From assembly GCF_041379945.2 (NCBI RefSeq), contig NZ_JBFTXJ020000003.1, positions 62,001 through 126,000 of the forward strand: a stretch of 64,000 nt of DNA, read 5' to 3'. The DNA is from Aneurinibacillus sp. REN35 (GTDB lineage Bacteria; Bacillota; Bacilli; Aneurinibacillales; Aneurinibacillaceae). This document shows, one piece after another, positions 50,038 through 58,744 of this stretch (position 1 is its first letter; each line of letters begins with the position of its first letter). The translations under genes and the position numbers were made by a program. The notes under the pieces are model-generated. The model did no database searches. It had not been told where the DNA came from and saw nothing but the letters and a program-made list of their open reading frames with translations.

Positions 50038-51081
50038 GTGAAAAAGAAGCGGTGGCTTGGAATGCTGCTTACAGCAATGATGGTATTGCTCGCTGCTTGT
50101 GGCGGTCAGTCGACAGACAAGCAGGCCGGAGGCGCGGAGAAGCCGGGAGCAGGAGCAGGCGCGGAGAAAACATTTAAAATAGGTATTTCGCAGTTCGTAG
50201 AACATCCGGCCTTGGATGCAGCCCGTGAAGGCTTCATTAAAGCTCTTAAGGAAAACGGATTGGAAGAAGGCAAGAATATCGAAATTGATTTCCAAATTGC
50301 ACAGGCTGATCAGACAAATACAACAACGATTGCACAGAAGTTTGCTTCTGATAAGAAGGACTTAATTCTAGCTATTGCAACGCCGAATGCGCAGGCGATG
50401 CTGCAAAACGTAAAGGATGCCCCGATTCTATTCACTGCGGTATCGGACCCTGTGGAAGCCAAGCTGGTAGACAACCTGGAGAAGCCAGGCAAGAATATTA
50501 CCGGTTTCTCTGATACACCGCCAGATGTTATTCCTAATACAATGAAGGCAATAAAAGATTTCTTCCCGCAGGCTAAAAAAGTGGGCGTAATTTATAATAG
50601 CGGCGAAGCGAATTCCGTAGCAAACGTAAAAGTGGTAAAAAGTGAATTAGGCAAGCTCCAGCTTACTCCAGTGGATGCGACTGCCACGAATACAAGCGAA
50701 GTCAAGCAAGCAGCAGAATCGCTTGTAGGCAAAGTGGATGCAATTTATGTACCGCAGGATAATACGGCGGTTGCCGCACTAAAAACAATCGTTGCCACAG
50801 CAAATAAAAATAAAATTCCATTATTCGTAGGAGAGCTTGAGTCAGTGCGAGGCGGTGGCTTTGCAGGAATGGGATTTGAATACTCCGATATTGGCTACGA
50901 GACGGGCCTTATGGCTGTGAAAATCTTAAAAGACGGAGCGAATCCAGGAGATATGGCTGTTGGTTATCCGAATAAATTGAATCTTGCTATCAACAAAAAA
51001 GCGGCGAAAGAGCAAGGAATTGATATTGAAAAGCTTCCAAAGGAAGCGATGGATAAATGGAAGCCGCAAATGATCGAATAG
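50038..51081 (+). CDS. ABC transporter substrate-binding lipoprotein (TrpX type)
   Basis: 347 residues. A lipoprotein signal (WLGMLLTAMMVLLAACGG, lipobox LAAC) is followed by a Gly/Ala/Lys-rich linker and a periplasmic-binding fold of the TrpX/DUF534 family (KIGISQFVEHPALDAAREGF, then VKDAPILFTAVSDPVEAKLV, and IDIEKLPKEAMDKW at the end). Family members bind tryptophan or related compounds, and the three-gene order (binding, permease, ATPase) is the same. Several in-frame starts exist (ATG at 50029, GTGs at 50035 and 50038). GGGGGGA fits the last. Confidence 0.85.
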   Translation: MKKKRWLGMLLTAMMVLLAACGGQSTDKQAGGAEKPGAGAGAEKTFKIGISQFVEHPALDAAREGFIKALKENGLEEGKNIEIDFQIAQADQTNTTTIAQKFASDKKDLILAIATPNAQAMLQNVKDAPILFTAVSDPVEAKLVDNLEKPGKNITGFSDTPPDVIPNTMKAIKDFFPQAKKVGVIYNSGEANSVANVKVVKSELGKLQLTPVDATATNTSEVKQAAESLVGKVDAIYVPQDNTAVAALKTIVATANKNKIPLFVGELESVRGGGFAGMGFEYSDIGYETGLMAVKILKDGANPGDMAVGYPNKLNLAINKKAAKEQGIDIEKLPKEAMDKWKPQMIE

Positions 51082-51127
51082 TCCCCCAATAAAGCATCAA
51101 TAGAGGAGCATACGAAAGGAGGACGCT

Positions 51128-52078
51128 ATGAGCGTAGCGTTATTAGGTTCCATTGAATCAGGTTTAATTTTCGCAATTATGGCGCTTGGCGTATACTTAA
51201 CATTTCGGATTTTAGATTTTCCCGATTTGACAGTAGATGGAAGCTTCGCCACGGGAGGCGCGATTAGCGCCACGATGATTACAGCAGGAATTGCGCCGTT
51301 TGTATCTACAGTGTCAGCACTGCTAACTGGCTTACTTGTAGGTGCTATGACGGGCATTCTGCATACCAAAGGAAAGATTAACGCCCTGTTATCGGGGATT
51401 TTGTCCATGATTGCCTTGTATTCCATCAATCTTCGGATTATGGGTAAGGCCAATGTTCCGCTGTTAGGGGAAGATACTCTTTTTACCCAAATTCAAGGTG
51501 TGCTCTCTGCACTCGGAGATTACGGCCTGTTACTGGCAGTAGCCGTCATCGCCCTTGTTATCAAGTTTATTAATGACTGGTTTCTTCATACGGAAGTGGG
51601 TCTTGCGCTGCGTGCAACAGGTAACAATCAGCGTATGATTCGAAGCTTCTCCACCAATACGGACAATACAATTATTCTTGGGCTCAGCATATCAAATGGT
51701 ATGGTTGCATTATCCGGAGCATTATATGCTCAATACCAAGGGTTTGCTGACGTATCGATGGGGATCGGGATGATTATTATCGGTCTTGCTTCGGTAATTA
51801 TTGGGGAAGCAATCTTTGGAGATCGCACGATTGTACGCGCAACATTTGCCGTAATTGGTGGTGCCATTATTTATCGTATGGTTGTTGCGCTGGCTATGCA
51901 GGTTGGACTTGATCCGTCCGATATGAAACTGATGACAGCATTGATTGTTATTATTGCACTCGTCATGCCGCGTGTCTCATCTAGCTACAAGGAGCGGAAG
52001 CGGCGTAATGCACGAATGAAAAAACGTGAGCAAAGTCCCGTGGTGCTTGATCGGAACGAGGTGAAGAAACATGCTTAA
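51128..52078 (+). CDS. ABC transporter permease (TrpY type)
   Basis: 316 residues with about eight to nine membrane segments and no large soluble domain, of the branched-chain/TrpY permease fold (LRILDFPDLTVDGSFATGGAI near the start, GNNQRMIRSFSTNTDN in the middle). GAAAGGAGGA ribosome binding site. Its C-terminus is basic (KERKRRNARMKKR). It overlaps the ATPase gene by eight bases, so translation is coupled. Confidence 0.85.
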   Translation: MSVALLGSIESGLIFAIMALGVYLTFRILDFPDLTVDGSFATGGAISATMITAGIAPFVSTVSALLTGLLVGAMTGILHTKGKINALLSGILSMIALYSINLRIMGKANVPLLGEDTLFTQIQGVLSALGDYGLLLAVAVIALVIKFINDWFLHTEVGLALRATGNNQRMIRSFSTNTDNTIILGLSISNGMVALSGALYAQYQGFADVSMGIGMIIIGLASVIIGEAIFGDRTIVRATFAVIGGAIIYRMVVALAMQVGLDPSDMKLMTALIVIIALVMPRVSSSYKERKRRNARMKKREQSPVVLDRNEVKKHA

Positions 52079-52865
52079 GCTAGATGACATTTATGTAGTG
52101 TTCAATGAAGGCACGGTAGATGAAAAGATTGCATTAAACCATGTGAATCTTCAGCTAAATCCCGGTGATTTCGTCACCATTATCGGAAGTAACGGTGCAG
52201 GTAAATCCACGCTAATGAATATTATTTCAGGCGTATTAAAACCTGATTACGGCAGCGTCGAGATCGATGGGGTAAAGGTTAACAACCTTCCGGAATATAA
52301 GCGTGCGCCCATGATCGGCCGGGTGTTTCAGGATCCGATGGCTGGTACCGCACCAGCCATGACAATTGAAGAGAATCTCGCGCTTGCCTATGCCAGAGAT
52401 AAGCGCAGAACACTCGGACGAGGCGTAAATGCCAAGCGTCGTGAGGAATTCCGTACGTATCTTGAAACGCTTCATCTTGGACTTGAGAATCGATTGAATG
52501 CAAAGGTTGGTCTTCTGTCCGGCGGTGAACGACAGGCATTGAGTCTTTTGATGGCGACTTTTACAAAGCCAAAAGTTCTTCTGCTTGATGAACATACGGC
52601 AGCTCTTGACCCGGCACGCGCACAGCGGATTACAGAGCTGACAGAAGAAATTGTTGGAAGACAGCAGCTTACAACCTTAATGGTTACGCACAATATGCAA
52701 CAGGCACTTGATTTGGGTAACCGTCTGATTATGATGGATAAAGGGGCTATTATTCTTGATGTGCCAACAGAAGAGAAGAAGGGCCTGACCATTGAACGAC
52801 TTCTGGCTGAATTCCAGCGTCTGCGTGGAGAGAAGTTTGCAAGCGACCGCGCAGTCCTCGCATAA
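52071..52865 (+). CDS. ABC transporter ATP-binding protein (TrpZ type)
   Basis: 264 residues with complete nucleotide-binding motifs: Walker A IIGSNGAGKST (about 37-47), Q-loop VFQDP, signature LLSGGERQALSLLM (about 146-160) and Walker B KVLLLDEHTAALDP. The glutamate of the Walker B is followed by His (DEHTAALDP), normal for this family. It drives the importer. A terminator follows. Confidence 0.9.
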   Translation: MLKLDDIYVVFNEGTVDEKIALNHVNLQLNPGDFVTIIGSNGAGKSTLMNIISGVLKPDYGSVEIDGVKVNNLPEYKRAPMIGRVFQDPMAGTAPAMTIEENLALAYARDKRRTLGRGVNAKRREEFRTYLETLHLGLENRLNAKVGLLSGGERQALSLLMATFTKPKVLLLDEHTAALDPARAQRITELTEEIVGRQQLTTLMVTHNMQQALDLGNRLIMMDKGAIILDVPTEEKKGLTIERLLAEFQRLRGEKFASDRAVLA

Positions 52866-52875
52866 TGATGAACAG

Positions 52876-52909
52876 AAAAATCCCCGGGGAAATGCCCTCG
52901 GGGATTTTT
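52876..52909. terminator. Bidirectional intrinsic terminator
   Basis: AAAAATCCCCGGGG / CCCTCGGGGATTTTT between the ABC operon and the convergent DUF2062 gene. Confidence 0.9.
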
Positions 52910-52911
52910 AG

Positions 52912-53412
52912 CTACTTGATTTCTTTTTCTAAGCGAATTTCGATACGTCGACTTTCCCGTTTTTTACGGTATAGCTGAAGCGCATAAAATACTAGCACAT
53001 AGCAGGCAATGGCTACGACGGTACCATTGGTAGCGCTGCCAACAAAAAATGCGATCCCTTTTTCTTTGACAAATTCCCATAAAGCCATAATATTCATATG
53101 ATCCATGTGTCCGCTTGTCTCCGATATGGCCTTGTGGCCGACAAGCAGATTTCCTACACTTAGATTGAGGACAAAAAACAGTGGAAGTACAAACTTCCCC
53201 ATAATAAATCCGATAATCGAGGCGGGGAAGTTGCCACGGATCAGTGCATTTAGCGGATATAGAAGCAAAAATGCGGAGCCGAGCGTAGGTAAGGTAATAA
53301 ATTCAATAAAAATCCCGAGAGAAAAGCTGCGTGCCACGATAGAGGGAGCACCTTGAGCGCGCAGCAATTTTACATACTGATACTTCATTTTTCGAAAAAG
53401 TTTTTTCCACAT
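52912..53412 (-). CDS. DUF2062 domain membrane protein
   Basis: 166 residues. An N-terminal basic stretch (MWKKLFRKMKYQYVKLLRAQG), then membrane helices about 30-60, 68-95 and 125-148, and a basic C-terminal tail. The sequence SIVARSFSLGIFIEFITLPTLG is a DUF2062 hallmark. Function unknown. GAGGAACAC upstream sets the ATG at 53412. Confidence 0.78.
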   Translation of the reverse strand: MWKKLFRKMKYQYVKLLRAQGAPSIVARSFSLGIFIEFITLPTLGSAFLLLYPLNALIRGNFPASIIGFIMGKFVLPLFFVLNLSVGNLLVGHKAISETSGHMDHMNIMALWEFVKEKGIAFFVGSATNGTVVAIACYVLVFYALQLYRKKRESRRIEIRLEKEIK

Positions 53413-53571
53413 AAGTGTTCCTCGTTTCCGATGCAAGTTGCCTGTCCGCGTAGTATGTGCTATTTATTATAAACGAAAAACATAATGAATGTTCCTATGC
53501 CTTTTGTTTTTATAGTATCATTATTTGTGTAAGTATAGAATACACTGCTAATGAAAAAGGAGGCGCAAGGG

Positions 53572-54597
53572 ATGTCTGATATCTTTACCCCATTTGTACA
53601 AAAAAATGTAACGCTGCGCAACCGGATTGTGATGTCACCTATGTGTATGTACACAGCAGAAGATGATGGAAAAGCTACTGACTGGCACTATGTGCACTAC
53701 GGCACTCGTGCAGTCGGTGGTGTTGGACTGGTAATGTTAGAAGCGACGGCTGTCGAGGCCCGCGGAAGAATCAGCCACCGTGACTTAGGGATTTGGAGTG
53801 ACGAGCACATCGATCCGCTGCGTCGTATCGTTTCCTTTGTTAAAGATCAAGGCGCAGCCGCAGCGATTCAACTTGCACATGCTGGACGTAAAGCACAGCT
53901 TGAGAACACGACGATTGTAGCACCGAGCTCAATCGCTTTCGATGAGAAGTCGATCGTTCCGCATGAGATGACAGAGGCAGATATTGAAGAAGTACTCGAA
54001 GCGTTTCGTCAAGGAGCTCGTCGGGCGCGTGAAGCAGGCTTTGACATTGTAGAGATTCATGGGGCGCATGGCTACTTAATTAACGAATTTTTATCACCGC
54101 TCGCAAATAAGCGTACCGATCAATATGGCGGGGATATTCAGGGAAGAATGAGATTTCTTGCCCTTGTAATTGAGGCGGTAAAACAGGAGTGGCCCAAGGA
54201 GAATCCATTGTATCTTCGTCTCTCCTGCGTTGATCATGCAGAAGGGGGATTAACGATTGAGGACAGCGTGCAAATCGCGAAGATGGCCAAGGAAGCAGGT
54301 GTGGATCTGATTGACTGCTCATCTGGTGCTATTCTGCCAATCGCTCCGAAAAAGATGTTTCCTGGGTATCAAGTAACGTATGCGGAAACAATTCGCCGGG
54401 ATGCAGGGATTGCTACAGGAAGCGTGGGTCTAATTGAAGACCATACGCTAGCAAACGAAATTATTGGAAATGAACGGGCCGATCTTGTCTTTCTTGGGCG
54501 TGTGCTGCTGCGCAATCCATATTGGTTGCTGCAGGCTGCTAAGCTGCGTGGACGTGAGTACAGTGGGGCACGCCAGTACGAACGTGGATTCAAGTAA
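53572..54597 (+). CDS. namA: NADPH dehydrogenase NamA (YqjM-type old yellow enzyme)
   Basis: 341 residues, an FMN-dependent TIM barrel. The flavin-tuning cysteine of the YqjM group is seen in IVMSPMCMYTAEDDGKATDWHYVHYG, the substrate-binding His pair in EIHGAHGYLINEFLSP, and SPLANKRTDQYGG. It reduces alkenes or nitro compounds and is stress-induced in Bacillus. AAGGAGG places the start at 53572, as the long frame from 53551 runs over it. Confidence 0.92.
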   Translation: MSDIFTPFVQKNVTLRNRIVMSPMCMYTAEDDGKATDWHYVHYGTRAVGGVGLVMLEATAVEARGRISHRDLGIWSDEHIDPLRRIVSFVKDQGAAAAIQLAHAGRKAQLENTTIVAPSSIAFDEKSIVPHEMTEADIEEVLEAFRQGARRAREAGFDIVEIHGAHGYLINEFLSPLANKRTDQYGGDIQGRMRFLALVIEAVKQEWPKENPLYLRLSCVDHAEGGLTIEDSVQIAKMAKEAGVDLIDCSSGAILPIAPKKMFPGYQVTYAETIRRDAGIATGSVGLIEDHTLANEIIGNERADLVFLGRVLLRNPYWLLQAAKLRGREYSGARQYERGFK

Positions 54598-54609
54598 TAC
54601 ACAATATAA

Positions 54610-54644
54610 AAGCATTCTGGCTTTTTATGCTGGAATGTTTTTTT
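54610..54644 (+). terminator. Intrinsic terminator after namA
   Basis: GCATTCTGGC pairs (with G-U) with GCTGGAATG, followed by seven T. Confidence 0.75.
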
Positions 54645-54708
54645 ATCATAAAAGAAGTGGGTACAATATATACAACGTTGCCATTAGGCAAGCATAGGGA
54701 GAGACAAA

Positions 54709-55113
54709 ATGATTCAATTGGCCATTGAGACCGAGGAAGACATTATTGTCGCTGCTACATTTGGGAAGTCTTATGCACGCGAAATGGGGTTCTCCGTGGT
54801 CGATCAAACAAAGATTACTGTGAGCATTTCCGAATTGACACGCAATGTTATTAACTACGGAGACAAAGGATGTATTACATTCGAGAAGGATGGGCAGTGC
54901 CTAAGAATTACCGTTCAAGATGAGGGGCCGGGAATTCCCGATATTAACGAGGCGATGAAGGATGGTGTAACAACAGGAAGCGGATTAGGACTCGGGCTTT
55001 CTGGAACGAAAAGGTTGATGGATGAATTTCATATTGAAAGCAAAATAGGGGAAGGTACCAAAATTATGATTAAAAAGTGGCTTCCTCCTAAAGGAGAAGA
55101 GCAGGAGGTGTAA
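54709..55113 (+). CDS. RsbT-like anti-sigma/switch serine kinase
   Basis: 134 residues, a GHKL-type small kinase. SISELTRNVINYGDKGCITF carries the N-box (Asn about 45), VQDEGPGIPDINEAM the G1 box and GSGLGLGLSGTKRLMDEF the G2 box. This is RsbT-type rather than RsbW-type in the SELTRNV spelling. RsbT switches partners with the RsbR/RsbS stressosome, but neither partner gene nor an RsbU-like phosphatase is next to it here. It is a monocistronic gene with its own terminator. Confidence 0.85.
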   Translation: MIQLAIETEEDIIVAATFGKSYAREMGFSVVDQTKITVSISELTRNVINYGDKGCITFEKDGQCLRITVQDEGPGIPDINEAMKDGVTTGSGLGLGLSGTKRLMDEFHIESKIGEGTKIMIKKWLPPKGEEQEV

Positions 55114-55136
55114 GGAAGAAACACACCTGCTTTTTT
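55100..55136 (+). terminator. Intrinsic terminator after the RsbT-like gene
   Basis: AGCAGGAGGTGT pairs with ACACCTGCT (two bases bulged) with a T-run. It overlaps the stop codon. Confidence 0.7.
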
Positions 55137-55219
55137 CTTTTTGCGAAACTGTTATGTTCTGCATTCCGTATAGAAGGGTAACATAATACTAGCGAGTTGA
55201 GAAAGGAGCCGAAGATAGA

Positions 55220-56275
55220 ATGAAAGTGACTGAACATATGATTAATGCTGCAATTGTACCCAGGCTAAACCAGATGTTTCCGGCTGAGCTGTATGTGAAT
55301 GCATTACGTCTGTATGATGGGTATGCGATAGCGAAAGCTCAGGTCAAAATGCGCGATGAATGGCTGCCTGTATTATATACGCTACAAATAGATACGTTTC
55401 GCTTTGATGCTTCAGGACGATATGTAACATTTATTTATGCAGAAGAGGTCCAAAAGGAAAAGGTATCGCTTGCCCAAAAGTTGTTTCATGAAACAGAGAT
55501 GTTTTTGACAAAAAACTTCACCGGTAAGACGTTATTGATGAACATACTGGGGAATAAGAGAGATATCCACGTCTCTGATACCCGGATTACGGTTCAGTTG
55601 GCAGAGTTGGCAAGCGCTTATCCTGTGCTGCAGAGCATTGCGGTTGATACGCCGACTTTTGAACGAGGAGCGCTTCAATTACATGTAAGCGGTCCGCCGG
55701 AGCTTGAGATAGAGACGCTTGAATTCGATTGGATGGAGCCGCTTCAAGAAGTAGAGCCTTCGCTTGAGGAAGAATTCGCCGACATGACAAAAGGAGATTT
55801 AGTTGTATTAGAGCGTGAGCATACACGTTATTATGACCAACTGCGAGTGAAGATTGAGAAGTATATGCGCGAGAAAATGGGGGATACGCGCACAGAAAAG
55901 ATAGGACCGTATCTGCTTCTTGCTCCTGATCTGTTCGTGCTGCTTGCCCGATTGGCCAAAGATCCGCGCATACCCTTCCGCTCCAAATCCATTGCGCTTG
56001 CCGCTGTCGTGTATTTTATGTCGCCGCTTGACATTATTCCAGAAATTATCGTAGGTCCTGGTGGATATATTGATGATATTATCTTTGCTACCTTAGCACT
56101 GAATAAAATGCTCGTGGAAGTAGATGAAGACATCATCCGGGAGCATTGGAATGGTGATAAGAATATCATGGGGGTTATCCGTGATGTGCTGGTAAAGGCC
56201 GATTCGCTTGTAGGAAGCAGCCGCTTTGAAATGATCAAAAATGCTTTTAAAGGTCGGAATAAAAACCGAAAGTAA
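55220..56275 (+). CDS. DUF1232 (YkvA-type) domain protein
   Basis: 351 residues. The first 190 are a beta-rich region of no recognisable family. The C-terminal part (about 225-320) has the DUF1232 pattern KDPRIPFRSKSIALAAVVYFMSPLDIIPE, with two hydrophobic stretches and a PLDIIPE box, then basic. A link to membranes is likely. No function known. GAGAAAGGAG upstream. Confidence 0.75.
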   Translation: MKVTEHMINAAIVPRLNQMFPAELYVNALRLYDGYAIAKAQVKMRDEWLPVLYTLQIDTFRFDASGRYVTFIYAEEVQKEKVSLAQKLFHETEMFLTKNFTGKTLLMNILGNKRDIHVSDTRITVQLAELASAYPVLQSIAVDTPTFERGALQLHVSGPPELEIETLEFDWMEPLQEVEPSLEEEFADMTKGDLVVLEREHTRYYDQLRVKIEKYMREKMGDTRTEKIGPYLLLAPDLFVLLARLAKDPRIPFRSKSIALAAVVYFMSPLDIIPEIIVGPGGYIDDIIFATLALNKMLVEVDEDIIREHWNGDKNIMGVIRDVLVKADSLVGSSRFEMIKNAFKGRNKNRK

Positions 56276-56294
56276 AAGGAATAAAACAAATGAA

Positions 56295-56329
56295 AAACGG
56301 CGGGACCAAGCAATAGGGTCTCGCCGTTT
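56295..56329. terminator. Bidirectional intrinsic terminator
   Basis: An AAACGGCGGGACC / GGTCTCGCCGTTT stem between the DUF1232 and GNAT genes. Confidence 0.85.
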
Positions 56330-56332
56330 GCA

Positions 56333-56830
56333 TTAATGCGCGGCCACAGCTGAAAGTGATAATTCCTTAATCATTGCAATTTCATCACAGCTCGGGAATT
56401 TGGAGCAATTAATACAATCCTTCCATACTTTATGTGGTAGCGTTTCTTTCTCTACGACATGAAAATCGCATTTTTCGAAGAAAATCTGTTGGTAGGTAAG
56501 TGACATCACACGACGCAATCCAAGCTTCTCCGCTTCATCCACAAGGTGAATGACGAGCTGCTTTCCAAGCCCTTTTCCTTTTGCTTTCTCCGAGATCGCA
56601 AGCGAGCGCACCTCCGCCAAGTCTTCCCATAAAATATGCAAGCCTCCCACTCCTAACACGGTACCAGGCTCAGATACTTCTCCCTTATCGTCAATTACGA
56701 CGGAGAAACAATGAAGCGTTTCGCAGAGCGATAGCTTTGAACGTGGCAGCATGAGACCTTGTTGGGCATATTCATTAATTAAGGCCACCATTCCATCGAG
56801 GTCTTGGATTTTTGCCTTGCGAATAAACAT
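56333..56830 (-). CDS. GNAT family N-acetyltransferase (ArgA-like class)
   Basis: 165 residues. The acetyl-CoA binding loop is SEKAKGKGLGKQLV (about 80-93) with RSLAISEKAK in front, and the fold ends with a four-cysteine segment VWKDCINCSKFPSCDE (about 137-152) that may bind metal. The ArgA-like single-domain GNAT group acetylates glutamate or similar amines, but the substrate here is not shown. GGAGGGAG precedes the ATG. Divergent from the unknown gene at 57138. Confidence 0.78.
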   Translation of the reverse strand: MFIRKAKIQDLDGMVALINEYAQQGLMLPRSKLSLCETLHCFSVVIDDKGEVSEPGTVLGVGGLHILWEDLAEVRSLAISEKAKGKGLGKQLVIHLVDEAEKLGLRRVMSLTYQQIFFEKCDFHVVEKETLPHKVWKDCINCSKFPSCDEIAMIKELSLSAVAAH

Positions 56831-57137
56831 AATGTTCTCCCTCCATTAAATATACACGGTATGTTTTTATACGCTGTATGTAAATTTGAATAATTATTTG
56901 ATATTTAATAATAAATATACATTCGTATTGTTGTTTTGTCTAGGTTTAATATGCGAATCAATGCATTTTTATAAATTTTTCTTAATAGGAACGATCAAAT
57001 GGAACACTTTTTTGGCGGCATGGTCGCATCGGCGCAGAGATGCTAGGAAAAATGAACAAAACGTTAAATTTACCATCCATCCGGCTACAGAACATGATAT
57101 GATAATATCGATAAGACATGTGCAAAGGAGTCTTGGA
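56831..57137. other. AT-rich divergent intergenic region
   Basis: 307 bases between the GNAT gene and the 57138 gene. An extended -10 element TGATATGAT (57095-57103) could serve the rightward gene. A frame from 56886 runs through it but lacks a ribosome binding site. Nothing else was seen. Confidence 0.4.
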
Positions 57138-58139
57138 ATGAGTGAGTTAGTATACACGCCGAGCAGTATGTTGAAAAAAGTGTTTCGTCAGGGCGAACGC
57201 TCGCTTTCAAGGCAGGAATTAGAGAGCCGCCTGCAGAATACATACGGTACAAGCTTACAGCATATCGATCAATCGCCATCTCAAGTAATTGAACGGGCGA
57301 TTACGGAAGAAATTTCGCCGTTTCACGTGGGAGCTTCCCATGCGGTGATAGAGATGGAAGCCCCGTTTCGCGATCACATAGCGGAAGAGTTGGTGCGCTA
57401 TTTTCTTGAGAATAAAGGGCCGCTAACAGCGGAGCAATGTCTGAAGAAGTTGCGCCGGCAAAACGTAATCTCATACAGCTATTCAGAAGATAAGCTTCCG
57501 CTGTACAAAGATCCACGTTTTGTCCAGATTGCCGACTCGGATTTGTGGTATCTTTCGCGTTGGGAAGTCGCAAATGATCGGGTGTATCGTCTTCTAACGG
57601 ACAAGCAGGTCAAACAACTGCCTCTTGCGCAGCTATTGCTCATGATGGAGCACGAACTTTCTTTATCGCGGCGCGATTATGTATTTGTGCCGGAGGGTGA
57701 TGTGCGTTTTCATGTAATTGAAGGCCTTGTGATTCTTGATTATGCAAGTGGAGAGGATCAGGTTGAAGAAGAAAGCGCAGCAGAACAGACGCAGGCACAA
57801 GCAGAAGTGGAAGATGTGGCTATGGAGCCTGAAGAGATTCGCGCAACGGAGCTTGAACACGAACAAAAGAGTACAACAGCTATTATCCAAAGGGAAGAGG
57901 AGGTTGCCGCAACAATGGCAAACGATATGAAAACAGCAAGTGTATTTGAAGATGTACTGGTAAATGTACAGGATTCTACAGAGAAATTGGAGCAGCGTAT
58001 TAAGGAAATGGAAGAGGAAGTGCTTGAGCATTTCAAAGGGAATAATATGTCTGCGATCTCTACACTTGTAGCGGAAAAAGAAAAGTGCGAAGGCATTGTT
58101 GCTGCACTTGAAAAAGTAATCGAAGCCGTAAATAAATAA
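57138..58139 (+). CDS. Unknown protein with C-terminal helical module shared with its neighbour
   Basis: 333 residues. Not recognised. The first 200 residues are alpha/beta-like with a possible winged-helix-like stretch (LTAEQCLKKLRRQNVIS). A long Glu/Ala-rich linker follows (about 205-265: EEESAAEQTQAQAEVEDVAM). The last 50 residues (LEQRIKEMEEEVLEHFKGNN then SAISTLVAEKEKCEGIVAAL) form a helical hairpin closely similar to the next gene's product. The start is set by AAAGGAGTCTTGGA before the ATG at 57138. The longer frame from 56886 is not supported. It is followed 23 bases later by that paralogous gene. Confidence 0.65.
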   Translation: MSELVYTPSSMLKKVFRQGERSLSRQELESRLQNTYGTSLQHIDQSPSQVIERAITEEISPFHVGASHAVIEMEAPFRDHIAEELVRYFLENKGPLTAEQCLKKLRRQNVISYSYSEDKLPLYKDPRFVQIADSDLWYLSRWEVANDRVYRLLTDKQVKQLPLAQLLLMMEHELSLSRRDYVFVPEGDVRFHVIEGLVILDYASGEDQVEEESAAEQTQAQAEVEDVAMEPEEIRATELEHEQKSTTAIIQREEEVAATMANDMKTASVFEDVLVNVQDSTEKLEQRIKEMEEEVLEHFKGNNMSAISTLVAEKEKCEGIVAALEKVIEAVNK

Positions 58140-58162
58140 TGAAGAGAAGGATGGCCGTATAG

Positions 58163-58444
58163 ATGGAAGCGATTGAAGGACTCGATGTATTGCATCGTCG
58201 CTTTGAACGTCTGCGGCAGGTTGTGGATCATAAGCGACTGCAAGTGCAGTGGATCGAAGAAGAAGTTCGCATGTGCTTTCAGGACAATGATGTAAGTGGC
58301 ATTGCCGAACTGGCCCGGGAACGGGAGCATATGCTGAGATGGATTGCAATGATGGAAGGCTTTGTAATGAAGTGGGAACAGTACTGGCAGGAGTATGACA
58401 AAGTGTCAGGATGGTTCACTGCTGGGTTGCCGATACATGAATAA
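58163..58444 (+). CDS. 93-aa helical protein, paralog of the upstream C-terminal module
   Basis: Not recognised. An all-helical protein whose residues 25-70 (WIEEEVRMCFQDNDVSGIAE then LAREREHMLRWIAMMEGFV) align with the last 50 residues of the 57138 product: shared EEEV, F, N, S.I, L, E and I positions at the same spacing. The two genes are 23 bases apart and probably arose by duplication of that module. GAGAAGGATGG precedes the ATG. A stand-alone partner or competitor of the longer protein is possible. Confidence 0.65.
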   Translation: MEAIEGLDVLHRRFERLRQVVDHKRLQVQWIEEEVRMCFQDNDVSGIAELAREREHMLRWIAMMEGFVMKWEQYWQEYDKVSGWFTAGLPIHE

Positions 58445-58450
58445 GAGGCT

Positions 58451-58473
58451 GGCAAGGCATTTTGCGCCTTGCC
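58451..58473 (+). terminator. Hairpin after the two-gene unit
   Basis: GGCAAGGC / GCCTTGCC with a short loop, but only a broken T-run. A weak or partial terminator. Confidence 0.5.
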
Positions 58474-58589
58474 GCTTTCCTTATTCTCACTTCTATGATA
58501 ATTTTTATATGTACTTCTAAAAAAAGAACTTGTGTTACCCTGTATTTATGTGATAATATAATTCTTGTCGCTGAATTAAGCAGCATTGT

Positions 58590-58666
58590 GTCCCAGTAGC
58601 TCAGCAGGATAGAGCATACGCCTTCTAAGCGTACGGTCGGGAGTTCGAATCTCTCCTGGGACGCCA
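58590..58666 (+). tRNA. tRNA-Arg (anticodon TCT)
   Basis: GTCCCAG/CTGGGAC acceptor stem, TACGC-CTTCTAA-GCGTA anticodon arm (anticodon TCT), GGGAGTTCGAATCTCTC T-arm, discriminator G and encoded CCA. 77 bases. Confidence 0.96.
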
Positions 58667-58668
58667 GC

Positions 58669-58744
58669 GAGCCATTAGCTCAGTTGGTAGAGCACCTGAC
58701 TTTTAATCAGGGTGTCACTGGTTCGAGTCCAGTATGGCTCACCA
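58669..58744 (+). tRNA. tRNA-Lys (anticodon TTT)
   Basis: GAGCCAT/ATGGCTC acceptor stem, anticodon arm with CTGAC-TTTTAAT-C and anticodon TTT, T-arm CTGGTTCGAGTCCAG, encoded CCA. 76 bases, two bases after tRNA-Arg. Its 3' end is repeated downstream. Confidence 0.96.
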
